This document shows, piece after piece, positions 8,456 through 15,761 of a stretch of DNA of 20,513 nucleotides. Within the stretch, counting starts at the first letter, position 1, and every line of letters starts with the position of its first letter. The stretch covers positions 1 to 20,513 of the forward strand of contig JACZYK010000011.1 of assembly GCA_022571135.1 (NCBI GenBank). The letters are read 5' to 3'. The position numbers and the translations under genes are program-made. The notes beneath the pieces were generated by a model. It made no database searches and had not been told where the DNA came from. It saw only the letters and a list, made by a program, of their open reading frames with translations. This DNA is from Bacteroidota bacterium (GTDB lineage: Bacteria > Bacteroidota > Rhodothermia > Rhodothermales > UBA10348).

Positions 8456-8892
8456 CGTCGGCGCGAAGTTCGTCTCGGTGAAAGAAGCATCCTCGCGCTC
8501 AGGCGCGGGCATCGTCACTCGGTAGCTTCAAGCTACGACGCGATCGCCAGAATTTGCACCCCATTTTAGTTGGTCCCATTGCGGATTATGAAGCGTGTTC
8601 AATAGTGATTGATTGAACAATGATTTTTTTACGTTATATCGTCGTAGAGACTGCGTCGATACATAGTCAGACGAAATTATTGGGCGCCCAGCAGTAAGTA
8701 TCTTCATCCGTTGATCGGGAAAATGCCAAACCTGGGGGCTCTTGTTTTATGCCAAAAGTCGCAGTCTTAATCAATTCTGGATTCATAAAGGTGGCGAGTC
8801 CTCGCAGATTGCCAAACCGTTGAACTGCTCTGGGACCGAACAGCGATGACATTCGTACAATCCTCCACTCAATATTCATAGGTCTGAGGGTG
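8456..8892. other. Intergenic region between glgB and the antitoxin gene
   Basis: This region of about 435 bases between divergent genes must hold the glgB promoter (minus strand) and the toxin-antitoxin promoter (plus strand). The first part could encode a short glgB N-terminal extension if translation starts at 8512 or 8518. The middle is AT-rich, with the palindrome at 8596-8619 followed by a run of seven T. A minus-strand frame is open across most of 8667-9125, but its left half has no family features and its right half is a shadow of the antitoxin gene. I see no RNA gene and no convincing sigma-factor box. Confidence 0.5.
8596..8619. promoter_or_regulatory. 24-bp palindrome upstream of glgB
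   Basis: TGTTCAAT, eight bases and ATTGAACA make a perfect 8+8 inverted repeat about 140 bases before the glgB ATG at 8455, or 77 before the alternative GTG. The arms are AT-rich, so an RNA hairpin would be weak. A run of seven T follows four bases after it on the plus strand, but no plus-strand gene lies upstream that would need a terminator. A dimeric repressor or activator site controlling glgB is the better reading. The regulator is unknown. Confidence 0.4.
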
Positions 8893-9138
8893 ATGACACG
8901 AACCGCGACAATCATCCTACGCGATGCATTGAAGCTCGGCGAGCATGATCGAGCAGCGCTCGCGGGGCTACTCATTGAAAGTCTTGAAACCGAGCCTGAA
9001 GAAGGTGTAGAAGAGGCTTGGGCTGCAGAGATTGATCGGCGTATCGCCCAACTTGATGCCGGCGAGGTCACGTCCATTCCCTGGGAGGAAGTTCGATCTC
9101 GGCTATTCAGGACAGCGCGTGGCACAACTGAAAGTTAG
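8893..9138 (+). CDS. Antitoxin of an addiction module (TIGR02574 type)
   Basis: An 81-residue acidic protein. The ATG at 8893 directly follows an in-frame GTG at 8890; a GAGGG lies just before it. The pattern MTRTATIILRDALKLGEHDRAALAGLLIESLE, then EEAWAAEIDRRIAQLDAGEVTSIPWEEV, is characteristic of the putative addiction module component family. In that family the C-terminal helix and the IPWEEV tail wrap a RelE/ParE-type toxin. The toxin gene begins inside its last codons (20-base overlap), the usual arrangement for translational coupling. The toxin frame is broken, so this antitoxin may now act alone or on a distant partner. It lies between two glycogen genes with no functional link to them, as expected for an acquired module. 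Confidence 0.87.
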   Translation: MTRTATIILRDALKLGEHDRAALAGLLIESLETEPEEGVEEAWAAEIDRRIAQLDAGEVTSIPWEEVRSRLFRTARGTTES

Positions 9139-9416
9139 ATTTACTCCTGAAGCTGTCGCAGAGGCTGATCGCCGCTGCTGATTGGTATGCCAGACGTAGC
9201 CTGGCGGCTTCCGAGGCCTTCGTACGAGAGATTGATATCGCAATCCAAGAAGTATTGACGTTTCCTGAGGCGTGGCCATCCTATCGGAAAAATTGTCGTC
9301 GCCGCGTTTTGTCACGATTTCCATTCAGCATCGTTTATCGAATCGTAGGCGATGTATTGGAGATTGTCGCCGTAGTTCACGACAAAAAACGTCCTGGATA
9401 CTGGGAGTCTCGGTAG
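9119..9416 (+). pseudogene. Frameshifted RelE/ParE-type toxin gene
   Basis: Translation from GTG 9119 gives VAQLKVRFTPEAVAEAD and then a stop after 20 codons. One base later in phase the frame continues as AAADWYARRSLAASEAF, then FPEAWPSYRKNC, RRRVLSRFPFSIVYRI and VLEIVAVVHDKKRPGYWESR to TAG at 9414-9416. Both pieces align with a single RelE/ParE-like toxin of about 98 residues: Pro/Glu-rich first helix, RRFPFSIVYRI strand, VAVxHxKRxPxYW tail. Length 298 is three times 99 plus one, so one extra base near 9168-9175 explains the break. The protein would be an mRNA-cleaving or gyrase-targeting toxin held by the upstream antitoxin. As written it is inactive, unless the frame is corrected by slippage or the extra base is a sequencing error. 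Confidence 0.82.
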
Positions 9417-9434
9417 GCGTTCGCAAGCGAGCGC
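9417..9434 (+). terminator. Hairpin directly after the toxin stop
   Basis: GCGTTCG and CGAGCGC pair over seven bases (one G-T wobble) around a CAAG tetraloop, starting at the base after the toxin stop codon. Position and strength fit the end of the toxin-antitoxin transcript. There is no T-run behind it, so it may be only a 3' stabilising hairpin. Confidence 0.35.
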
Positions 9435-9637
9435 TTATGGCCACCAATGTCAAGAGATCGTAGCATCCCATGGCGGGGGCGCCCGTCTCTTTCTTGATTA
9501 TTCCACAGTTCATCACCTGATCAGTCGCCACTTTCATTGCGAGAGTGTTCTCTTTCCCGCTGCCGGACGCCTCCCTATATTGCGCCGCGCATTCGATCAT
9601 CCATGACCCAAAGGTCGTCACTTCAGTTCAGATTTTC

Positions 9638-11755
9638 GTGCAGATTCCTCCCGGCAAACCCGCGCCTCTCGGTGCTACCTGGAACGGAAAAGGCGTCAAC
9701 TTCGCCCTCTTCAGCGAGAATGCAACGGCCGTCGATCTCGTGTTGTTCGACCATCCGGAGGCAGATGCGCCTTCTCGCACCCTCCGTTTGCCCGAGCGAA
9801 CCGGTCCGATCCGGCATGGATTTCTGCCCGATGTCGAACCCGGGCAGCTCTATGGCTACCGGGTGCACGGGCCTTACGATCCGGAGAACGGGCACCGGTT
9901 CAACCCGAACAAGATCGTACTGGACCCGTACGCGCGACTCATCGGGCGGCGCCCGGAGTGGAACGACGCTCTGTACGGGTTCGAAATCGGCCACGAACGC
10001 TCAGATGCATCCTTCGACGAACGAGACAACGCACCGTATGCAGCGCTGGGCTGCGTCGTGGACGACTGTTTTGAGTGGCAGGATGATCTCTCACCCGCCG
10101 TTCCATGGAGCGAAACGATCATCTACGAAACCCATGTCCGGGGCATTTCCATGGGGCACCCGGATGTCCCTGAAGCCCTTCGCGGGACCTTCGCCGGTCT
10201 CGTCTCGGCCCCGATTCTCGATCATCTGACCTCGCTCGGCGTAACGACGATTCAGCTCCTGCCCGTGCACTGCAAATTCAGCGAACGAGCGCTCGTCGAG
10301 GCCGGACTCACCAACTACTGGGGCTACAATCCCCTATCGTACTTCGCCCCGGAGCCTTCCTATTCATCCGCAGGGCCGGCGGCGGCGGTAACAGAATTCC
10401 AATCGATGGTTCGCGCTCTGCACGCCGCGGGGCTCGAGGTCATAGTCGACGTCGTCTACAATCATACCGCCGAAGGCAACCGTCTCGGCCCGACGCTCTC
10501 GTTCAGAGGGATCGACAACCTCGCCTATTACAAGGAACTGCCGGACAGTCCGCGATATCTGGCCGACTATACGGGAACTGGAAACACACTGGACGCCGGG
10601 AATCCCCATGTGCTGCACCTCATTACGGACAGCCTGAGGTACTGGGTCCAGGAAATGCACGTGGACGGATTCCGGTTCGATCTGGCATCCTCGCTCGCCA
10701 GGGATTATCACGACATCAACATGCTGTCCGCCTTTTTTCAGGTCATCCAGCAGGATCCGGTGCTCAGCCAGGTCAAACTGATCGCGGAACCCTGGGATAT
10801 AGGACCCGGCGGCTACCAGGTCGGATCTTTTCCATGGCAGTGGACCGAGTGGAACGGGAAATATCGGGACGCCGTCCGGCGCTACTGGCGCGGCGACCGG
10901 GCCATGGTCGCCGAGATGGCCACTCGGCTCGCCGGTTCGAGCGATCTGTACGAGAAATCAGGCCGGAAACCGTTTGCATCCATCAATTTCGTCACGGCAC
11001 ACGACGGCTTCACGCTGGAGGATCTGGTCAGCTACGAGCGCAAGCACAACCTCGCGAATATGGAGGACAATCGCGACGGCCACGAGCCGAATTACAGCAC
11101 GAACTGCGGCTCGGAGGGCCCTTCCTCAAGCCCGAAAATTCTGCGCCGAAGGGCCGCCCTCAAGCGAAGCCTGATGGCCACGCTCTTCCTCTCGCAGGGC
11201 GTTCCGATGCTTCTGGGGGGCGATGAACTGTCCAGGAGCCAGCGGGGCAACAACAACGCCTACTGCCAGGACAACCGGATCAGCTGGTACGATTGGGTGC
11301 TGGACGATGAGAAAAAATCCTTCCTGAAGTTCGTGAGAGAGATCATCGCATTCCGTAGAGCCCATCCGTCCTTCAGGAGGCAGGGATTCCTGAATGGTAA
11401 CGCGGAAGGCGAAGTGAGAGATGTGACGTGGTGGCATGCCTCGGGTCGGCCCATGGAGAAGGATGACTGGCGGTCGGAGTCGCTCGCATCTTTCGGAATG
11501 CTTCTGAGCGGAGAGCTAATCGCAGACCGCGACGCGGAAGGCGCGTCGGTCTCGGACGGGACCTTCCTGGTGCTGCTCAATGCCTCGTCGAACGAAATGA
11601 CGTTTCGCCTTCCCGTAGGCGAAGCCGGTAGTCCTGACCTCTGGGAGGCCGCCCACCAGTGCGACGGGATCGAAAAAGGAACTCGTTGGGGGCCGGGGGC
11701 ATCGGTATCGCTGGAACCGGGAAGCCTGGCCGTGCTGGTCGCGTTGCCGGGATAG
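9638..11755 (+). CDS. glgX: Glycogen debranching enzyme (GH13, isoamylase type)
   Basis: About 705 residues; hydrolyses alpha-1,6 branches of phosphorylase-trimmed glycogen. The family N-terminus (IPPGKPAPLGATWNGKGVNFALFSENA) begins right at GTG 9638. An upstream in-frame GTG at 9545 would add 31 residues with no family character, so 9638 is preferred, though it has no clear ribosome binding site. A CBM48 domain (about 10-110, ending FNPNKIVLDPYAR) precedes the GH13 barrel. Catalytic residues are in HVDGFRFDLAS (Asp near residue 348), LIAEPWDIGPGGYQVG (Glu) and FVTAHDGFTLEDLVSY (Asp). The EDNRDGHEPNYSTNCGSEGP loop and LGGDELSRSQRGNNNAYCQDN are diagnostic for GlgX/TreX. It ends LEPGSLAVLVALPG. 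A diverged copy of that end follows at 11764-11826. It converges with malQ. Confidence 0.93.
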   Translation: MQIPPGKPAPLGATWNGKGVNFALFSENATAVDLVLFDHPEADAPSRTLRLPERTGPIRHGFLPDVEPGQLYGYRVHGPYDPENGHRFNPNKIVLDPYARLIGRRPEWNDALYGFEIGHERSDASFDERDNAPYAALGCVVDDCFEWQDDLSPAVPWSETIIYETHVRGISMGHPDVPEALRGTFAGLVSAPILDHLTSLGVTTIQLLPVHCKFSERALVEAGLTNYWGYNPLSYFAPEPSYSSAGPAAAVTEFQSMVRALHAAGLEVIVDVVYNHTAEGNRLGPTLSFRGIDNLAYYKELPDSPRYLADYTGTGNTLDAGNPHVLHLITDSLRYWVQEMHVDGFRFDLASSLARDYHDINMLSAFFQVIQQDPVLSQVKLIAEPWDIGPGGYQVGSFPWQWTEWNGKYRDAVRRYWRGDRAMVAEMATRLAGSSDLYEKSGRKPFASINFVTAHDGFTLEDLVSYERKHNLANMEDNRDGHEPNYSTNCGSEGPSSSPKILRRRAALKRSLMATLFLSQGVPMLLGGDELSRSQRGNNNAYCQDNRISWYDWVLDDEKKSFLKFVREIIAFRRAHPSFRRQGFLNGNAEGEVRDVTWWHASGRPMEKDDWRSESLASFGMLLSGELIADRDAEGASVSDGTFLVLLNASSNEMTFRLPVGEAGSPDLWEAAHQCDGIEKGTRWGPGASVSLEPGSLAVLVALPG

Positions 11756-11763
11756 CGTCTCGG

Positions 11764-11826
11764 ACTGAGTCCGTCACGCGGTTGGATCCGAAAAGTCTCG
11801 CCGCGCTGGTAGCGCTGCCGGGGTAG
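11764..11826 (+). pseudogene. Remnant of a second glgX C-terminus
   Basis: Read in frame, this stretch encodes TESVTRLDPKSLAALVALPG and a stop. It aligns with the end of the intact GlgX (ASVSLEPGSLAVLVALPG, stop at 11753-11755). Over the last 15 codons (11711-11755 against 11782-11826), 12 positions including the stop encode the same thing. Six of those 12 differ only by synonymous changes, three codons are non-synonymous, and six are identical. The copies are 71 bases apart and in different frames. A recent local duplication would not show mostly synonymous differences, so this looks like the surviving tail of a diverged paralogous glgX whose body has been lost. It has no start codon and is surely not translated usefully. 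Confidence 0.7.
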
Positions 11827-11870
11827 CGATGGGTTCGGCGCCTACGCGGGCAACCGACCGAACGCGGCCG

Positions 11871-13367
11871 TCAATTCTCGAAGGCGTTCGATCCGTTCCT
11901 CTTTGAGCAGCTGCCGTCCATCCGCCAGCCCCAGTTCTTCCCGCCGACCGTTCCCGGCGTATTCATCCTGCCCTCGGTTCCGAGTCCCAGCACGTCCTGC
12001 ATCGGTGTCACCGCCATGCGGGCGACCGATGCCATGAGGGCCCGAATCCCGGCCCACGGCATCTCCGAATCATCACAACCCCGCATATCCAGGTAACTTC
12101 TGCAATAGGATTTTGCCTTCTCGACGTCCTGCGTGCTCACCGTATTCGTCCACCATCCCAGAAACGTATCGTTGTCGTGAGTTCCCGTGTACGCGACGAG
12201 ATCCGGAGCGAAATTGTGCGGCAGAAATTCGTTTCCCGGCCCGTCGTCGAAAGCAAACTGCAGGATCGCCATCCCCGGAAAACCGAACCGCCGCATCAGA
12301 TCCGTCACGCCATCTGTGATGACACCCAGGTTTTCGGCAATGACGGGTAGATCCCCGAGTTTCTCAGTGAGCGCGTCGAAGAGATCGGCTCCGGGTCCGG
12401 TGACCCATCGGCCGTTGATGGCGGTGTCTTCCGAAGCCGAGATCTCCCAGTACGCCTCGAATCCCTTGAAATGATCCAGACGCACTAAATCAACCAGTTC
12501 CAGTATCCGTGCGAAGCGCTTCGTCCACCAGGCATATCCCGATTCCCTCATAAGGTCCCAGCGATAGATGGGATTGCCCCACCGCTGACCCGTCTCGCTG
12601 AAGTAATCCGGGGGAACTCCCGATACAACCGTGGCCTTTCCGGTTTCGTCCAGACAAAACAGGTGGGGATTGGCCCAGACGTCTGCAGAATCCTGCGCCA
12701 CGTAAATGGGGAGATCGCCGAGTATTCGGATCTGCTTTGCATTGCAGTACGCCTTCAGCGCACTCCACTGACGATCGAACAGGAATTGCCAGAACTGAAC
12801 CATCCGGATCTCTCCTGCGTACGTGTCATGGGCTCTACGCAGCGCATCCGGATCGCGGAGCGCAGCAATGCCCCGCTTCCAGTCCGTCCACTCCAGGCCG
12901 TCGTGGGCCGCTTTTAACGCCTCGAAAAGTGCATACTCATCCAGCCAGCTTTCGTGTCGATCGCAGAACGTCTGAAGGTCGGCTCGGTCTTCCCGGCCCG
13001 AATCGGACTTGAAAGCGACATAGGCGGTGCGTAGGAGTTTCTTCTTGTAAGGAATAGTCCGCTCGAAATCGACGTATTCGACCGGAAAGTCGGGCCCGTC
13101 AGCAAGATCCGCCGAGCTCAGCAGGCCGTAGTCGATCAACAACTCCGGGCTGATAAAATCGGCGTTCCCGGCGAACGTCGAGGGACTGGCGTACGGTGAA
13201 TAGCCGAATCCGACCGGGACGATGGGCAGGACCTGCCACACAGACTGTCCAGCCGCCTCGAGGAAATCAGCGAACCGATACGCCTCGGGCCCAAGATCGC
13301 CGCTCCCGAACGAGCCCGGGAGAGACGTGATATGCATTAAGATTCCACTCGACCTGCCGCTGAACAT
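11871..13367 (-). CDS. malQ: 4-alpha-glucanotransferase (amylomaltase, GH77), C-terminus frameshifted
   Basis: A 498-residue amylomaltase that transfers alpha-1,4-glucan segments between maltodextrins. Signatures: SGILMHITSLPGSFGSGDLG at the N-terminus, QVLPIVPVGFGYSPYASPSTFAGN, LVRLDHFKGFEAYW (nucleophile Asp), PVIAENLG (Glu) and YTGTHDNDTFLGWW (Asp). ATG 13367 has AAGGAG two bases before it and fits the family start; the frame runs open to 13574 without conserved sequence. After NTPGTVGGKNWGWRMDG the frame ends in 14 atypical residues. The neighbouring frame instead continues RQLLKEERIERLRELTAAFGRLPA to a stop at 11842-11844, which is the normal family tail. One missing G near 11918-11927 (GCGGG read as GCGG) explains this. 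All catalytic residues precede the break, so activity may survive if the shift is real. Confidence 0.9.
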   Translation of the reverse strand: MFSGRSSGILMHITSLPGSFGSGDLGPEAYRFADFLEAAGQSVWQVLPIVPVGFGYSPYASPSTFAGNADFISPELLIDYGLLSSADLADGPDFPVEYVDFERTIPYKKKLLRTAYVAFKSDSGREDRADLQTFCDRHESWLDEYALFEALKAAHDGLEWTDWKRGIAALRDPDALRRAHDTYAGEIRMVQFWQFLFDRQWSALKAYCNAKQIRILGDLPIYVAQDSADVWANPHLFCLDETGKATVVSGVPPDYFSETGQRWGNPIYRWDLMRESGYAWWTKRFARILELVDLVRLDHFKGFEAYWEISASEDTAINGRWVTGPGADLFDALTEKLGDLPVIAENLGVITDGVTDLMRRFGFPGMAILQFAFDDGPGNEFLPHNFAPDLVAYTGTHDNDTFLGWWTNTVSTQDVEKAKSYCRSYLDMRGCDDSEMPWAGIRALMASVARMAVTPMQDVLGLGTEGRMNTPGTVGGKNWGWRMDGSCSKRNGSNAFEN

Positions 13368-13460
13368 GGCTCCTTCTGACCATACTGGAAATGCGAGCGG
13401 GAATTTAGGGACCTTTAGGCTGATGCGCAGTGAAAGAAAGTCGATCTTTGACGGCGCCGC

Positions 13461-13476
13461 CGATCGGGACCGATCG
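13461..13476. promoter_or_regulatory. 16-bp palindrome between malQ and the YaaW-like gene
   Basis: CGATCGG and CCGATCG face each other across two bases, a perfect 7+7 inverted repeat in the 262-base divergent gap. It lies 94 bases before the malQ ATG and 154 before the start of the YaaW-like gene. It could be an operator for either gene. GATC-rich palindromes also arise by chance in this base composition, so confidence is low. Confidence 0.3.
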
Positions 13477-13629
13477 ACCGCAGGATCCGGCGTTATCTCG
13501 ATGTGGCGATCGGGCGACACGCGCGCGCCAGATCTGTCGCGAGCGCCACCGTGCACGGGGCGACAACGTAACATTGCGCGTCTAAGCGGCGTAAAAAGCC
13601 GAGATAGCAGCTAATCGAATACTTTCGAC

Positions 13630-14385
13630 ATGCAGGATCTACTGAGCGTACTCGAACCCGCAGATTATCGTTTTCTCGCGGGAATCATAGAGAGCAATCT
13701 CAATATCACCGACGACACGGAAATAGATCGACTCGTAACCGCGTTCGAGGAAGAGGATTCCGATGAAAACCGGCGGGCTCTCGGCGAGCGGCTTGAGCAA
13801 GAAATACGTTACCTCGGAAGCTCCGAATTCGCCTATGGTTTGCGCTACGCTACGGGGCGCGAACCGGGAGTCGCATTCAGGGAGATTATCGAGGACGTCG
13901 CCGAAGCGCTGAAGGTGGATCGCCCGGCGCTCGGCACCGACCGGGAGCGCGTCGAAGCCGTCGCTGAGGCTTATGCGACGAAACAGTTTGAGAGCCTCTC
14001 GCCCGAGGAGCAGCAAAAAATGCTCGAAGACTTGGGCGTCGAGAAAGAGAAAGCGGCTGCGTTTGTTATGAGATCCGCAGGCGTGTTCGCCCTCCCGATG
14101 ATGATCGAGGCCTTCAACATCGTGATCGTCCAGGGCCTGATCAAGACGATCATCTTCGGGACGATCGCCAAGATCATAGGCCAGCAATTGGCCAATCGGC
14201 TGTTTGCTTTCCTCGTCGGCCGCCTGCCCTGGTGGGTAAGCTGGATCGGTCCTGCGGCCTGGACCCTTTCGATCGGATGGACGACCATCGATCTGCAGGG
14301 TCCGGCCAAACGCAAGACCATTCCGATCGTGCTCTATCTCGGGCTATGCTCCATGAGGGAGAAGCACTCCGGTGAAGCCGGATAG
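13630..14385 (+). CDS. YaaW/UPF0174-like protein of unknown function
   Basis: A 251-residue protein resembling the E. coli YaaW (UPF0174) family. Shared features are an N-terminal helical part (DYRFLAGIIESNL), the EQEIRYLGSSEFAYGLR motif (YaaW has a similar QHFGG...NKLRG), a REIIEDVAEALKVD helix and the C-terminal KRKTIPIVLYLGLCSMRE, which matches the YRVTIPAVLQIACLRRM end of YaaW. Between them, residues 145-215 hold two hydrophobic stretches (FALPMMIEAFNIVIVQGLIKTIIFG and a Trp-rich WWVSWIGPAAWTLSI), so membrane association is likely. The middle (about 90-140) is charged and predicted helical. No catalytic motif is visible and the family has no established function; some members accompany stress loci, but nothing here shows that. 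It diverges from malQ and converges with the aquaporin gene, 22 bases apart. Confidence 0.72.
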   Translation: MQDLLSVLEPADYRFLAGIIESNLNITDDTEIDRLVTAFEEEDSDENRRALGERLEQEIRYLGSSEFAYGLRYATGREPGVAFREIIEDVAEALKVDRPALGTDRERVEAVAEAYATKQFESLSPEEQQKMLEDLGVEKEKAAAFVMRSAGVFALPMMIEAFNIVIVQGLIKTIIFGTIAKIIGQQLANRLFAFLVGRLPWWVSWIGPAAWTLSIGWTTIDLQGPAKRKTIPIVLYLGLCSMREKHSGEAG

Positions 14386-14407
14386 CAGGTCCAGCAGAGG
14401 CTTGGCC

Positions 14408-15031
14408 CTAGCTGTGCTGCAGCTTGAATACGAATGCTGCTGCTGCTCCACCCGCGAACGGGGCCAAGAGATAAATCCAGACATCGCCGAATCCCCCGGA
14501 TCCCATCGTCGCGTCTATGAAGATCGCTCCGAGCCCGACGGCAGGATTGAACGCCGCGCCTGAAATATCACCGACCGCAAAAGCGCCGACCATGACAGTG
14601 AAGCCGATGGCGAGGCCGAAATACGAATTATCGGCCGTTTCGTCGGCAGTGGTCGTCGTCAATACCACCAGAACGAGGGCGAATGTGAAAAGGAATTCGG
14701 CGACGAGGGCCTGCATCATTCCCCCGGCAGGCGCCGGCGCGAATGTCCCTCCTACAAGCCAGTAGCTCACGACCGCGGCGAGAACTCCGCCGAGGACCTG
14801 ATAGATCATATACTTGACGGCCTCGGCCGTCTCCAGTTTTCCGCGCATCATCGCGCCCAGCGACACGGCCGGATTGTAGTGACCGCCCGAGATATGGCCT
14901 CCCATGTAGACCATTACCATGAGGACGGAACCGATGGCGAGCGGCGCGAACGGCGTTCCGGTGGCGAACGTCAGCCCGATGGTGAGGACCAGAAAAAACG
15001 TACCGATGAACTCGGTGATGTACTTGTTCAT
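14408..15031 (-). CDS. MIP/aquaporin-family channel, second NPA without arginine
   Basis: A 207-residue integral membrane channel with six hydrophobic segments and two half-helices, short for the family (usually 220-290). The first NPA is in GGHISGGHYNPAVSLG (Asn53-Pro54-Ala55), the second in GDISGAAFNPAVGLG (Asn162-Pro163-Ala164). The arginine that normally follows the second NPA and forms the selectivity filter is replaced by Val165. The filter should therefore be less polar and wider than in water-specific aquaporins, possibly passing small neutral solutes or gases. What it carries cannot be read from sequence. The start ATG 15031 has a GAGG-containing stretch about eight bases upstream. 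Its leader contains a 15-bp tandem repeat (15058-15117). It may be cotranscribed with the CYTH gene, 157 bases upstream. Confidence 0.85.
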   Translation of the reverse strand: MNKYITEFIGTFFLVLTIGLTFATGTPFAPLAIGSVLMVMVYMGGHISGGHYNPAVSLGAMMRGKLETAEAVKYMIYQVLGGVLAAVVSYWLVGGTFAPAPAGGMMQALVAEFLFTFALVLVVLTTTTADETADNSYFGLAIGFTVMVGAFAVGDISGAAFNPAVGLGAIFIDATMGSGGFGDVWIYLLAPFAGGAAAAFVFKLQHS

Positions 15032-15057
15032 GGACTTGCCTCAGACAATGTGGGTGT

Positions 15058-15117
15058 AAAGCGGCTTCGAGGATCCCGGCTGCGTGGAGAGCAGCTCCGA
15101 AGATCCCGGCTGCCCGG
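15058..15117. repeat. Four 15-bp tandem repeats in the aquaporin leader
   Basis: Four successive 15-base units share the pattern CGGCTNCGNGGA (variants CGGCTTCGAGGA, CGGCTGCGTGGA, CAGCTCCGAAGA, CGGCTGCCCGGA). Units 1 and 3, and 2 and 4, are most alike, giving also a 30-base period with 20 of 23 matching bases. Read on the plus strand they encode KRLRG-SRLRG-EQLRR-SRLPG, like pentapeptide repeats with Leu in the centre. The surrounding plus-strand frame is otherwise a shadow of the aquaporin gene, so a remnant of a pentapeptide-repeat gene or a simple repeat expansion are both possible. Confidence 0.6.
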
Positions 15118-15188
15118 ATCAATCATCCAGGACGGAAAAAGTATACGGGATTCCCGGGGAGAGAGGCAAGGCTGAGTCGACGATGAAC

Positions 15189-15701
15189 TCAATCGGTCAG
15201 AAGATCGGAATAGGACCGGTCGACGAGGTCCTCGGGCGAGATATCGAACAGGCTCAGATACTTTTCGCACTGCTCGCGGAGTTCGGCCTCGTCGAAAACG
15301 TCCGCTTCATCGATAGCCTCGATTTCGACGAACGTCCCGAGCCCTTCCACCCGATCGATGTGGAATTTGACGTTGTCGATGAAATAGATCTCACGGCGCT
15401 TGTCGACCACGACCCATTCGTCCAGGGCGGCGTCGAGGACGGTCTTCAGCCCCGAGTCTGCTGTGATTCGGAATAACTTGGCGTCCGAGCGCTTCGGCCC
15501 TTCGTCATCGGGCCTTTCGTAGTAGATAAGACTGTTCTCGATCCGGCCCCGCCGAAGCTTCAGCCGCCCCTGATCCACGCGGTAGTAGGTGTCGATCTGG
15601 TGATCCTCGCCGACGAACCGGGCGTCGCGGCTTCTAAGAATCCCTCGGATCCGGTCTGGGTCGCTGCATCGGGCTTTTATTTCGATGATTTTGATCGCCA
15701 C
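15189..15701 (-). CDS. CYTH-domain protein (class IV adenylate cyclase / thiamine triphosphatase fold)
   Basis: A 170-residue single CYTH domain. The tunnel-fold signature is at the N-terminus (MAIKIIEIKARCSDPDRI), where the usual ExExK has Ile in place of the first Glu. Then come DTYYRVDQGRLKLRRG with the phosphate-binding Arg and Lys residues, ENSLIYYERPDDEGPK, KRREIYFIDNVKFHIDRVEGLGTFVEIEAID with the acidic metal-binding residues, and a C-terminal helix. CYTH enzymes bind triphosphates with a divalent metal; known members make cAMP or hydrolyse thiamine triphosphate or inorganic triphosphate. Which applies here is unknown; this subtype is usually annotated as class IV adenylate cyclase. 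It lies 60 bases after the VKOR-DsbA gene on the same strand and may belong to that operon. Confidence 0.83.
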   Translation of the reverse strand: MAIKIIEIKARCSDPDRIRGILRSRDARFVGEDHQIDTYYRVDQGRLKLRRGRIENSLIYYERPDDEGPKRSDAKLFRITADSGLKTVLDAALDEWVVVDKRREIYFIDNVKFHIDRVEGLGTFVEIEAIDEADVFDEAELREQCEKYLSLFDISPEDLVDRSYSDLLTD

Positions 15702-15761
15702 CGCCTCTTAAAATCGATTTCGGGACGATACCGCGCAGGATACTGCGAACCGGCCTCCCGA

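Noticed and set aside
7991..8569. 192-codon plus-strand ORF at the start of glgB
   Set aside because: Shadow of the glgB N-terminal region, which is well conserved on the minus strand.
8596..8630. Rho-independent terminator (palindrome plus T-run)
   Set aside because: The stem is AT-rich with an eight-base loop, and no plus-strand gene ends upstream of it; an operator fits better.
8667..9125. 152-codon minus-strand ORF over the toxin-antitoxin region
   Set aside because: Its right half is the reverse of the antitoxin gene and its left half shows no recognisable domain; kept only as a remark in the intergenic entry.
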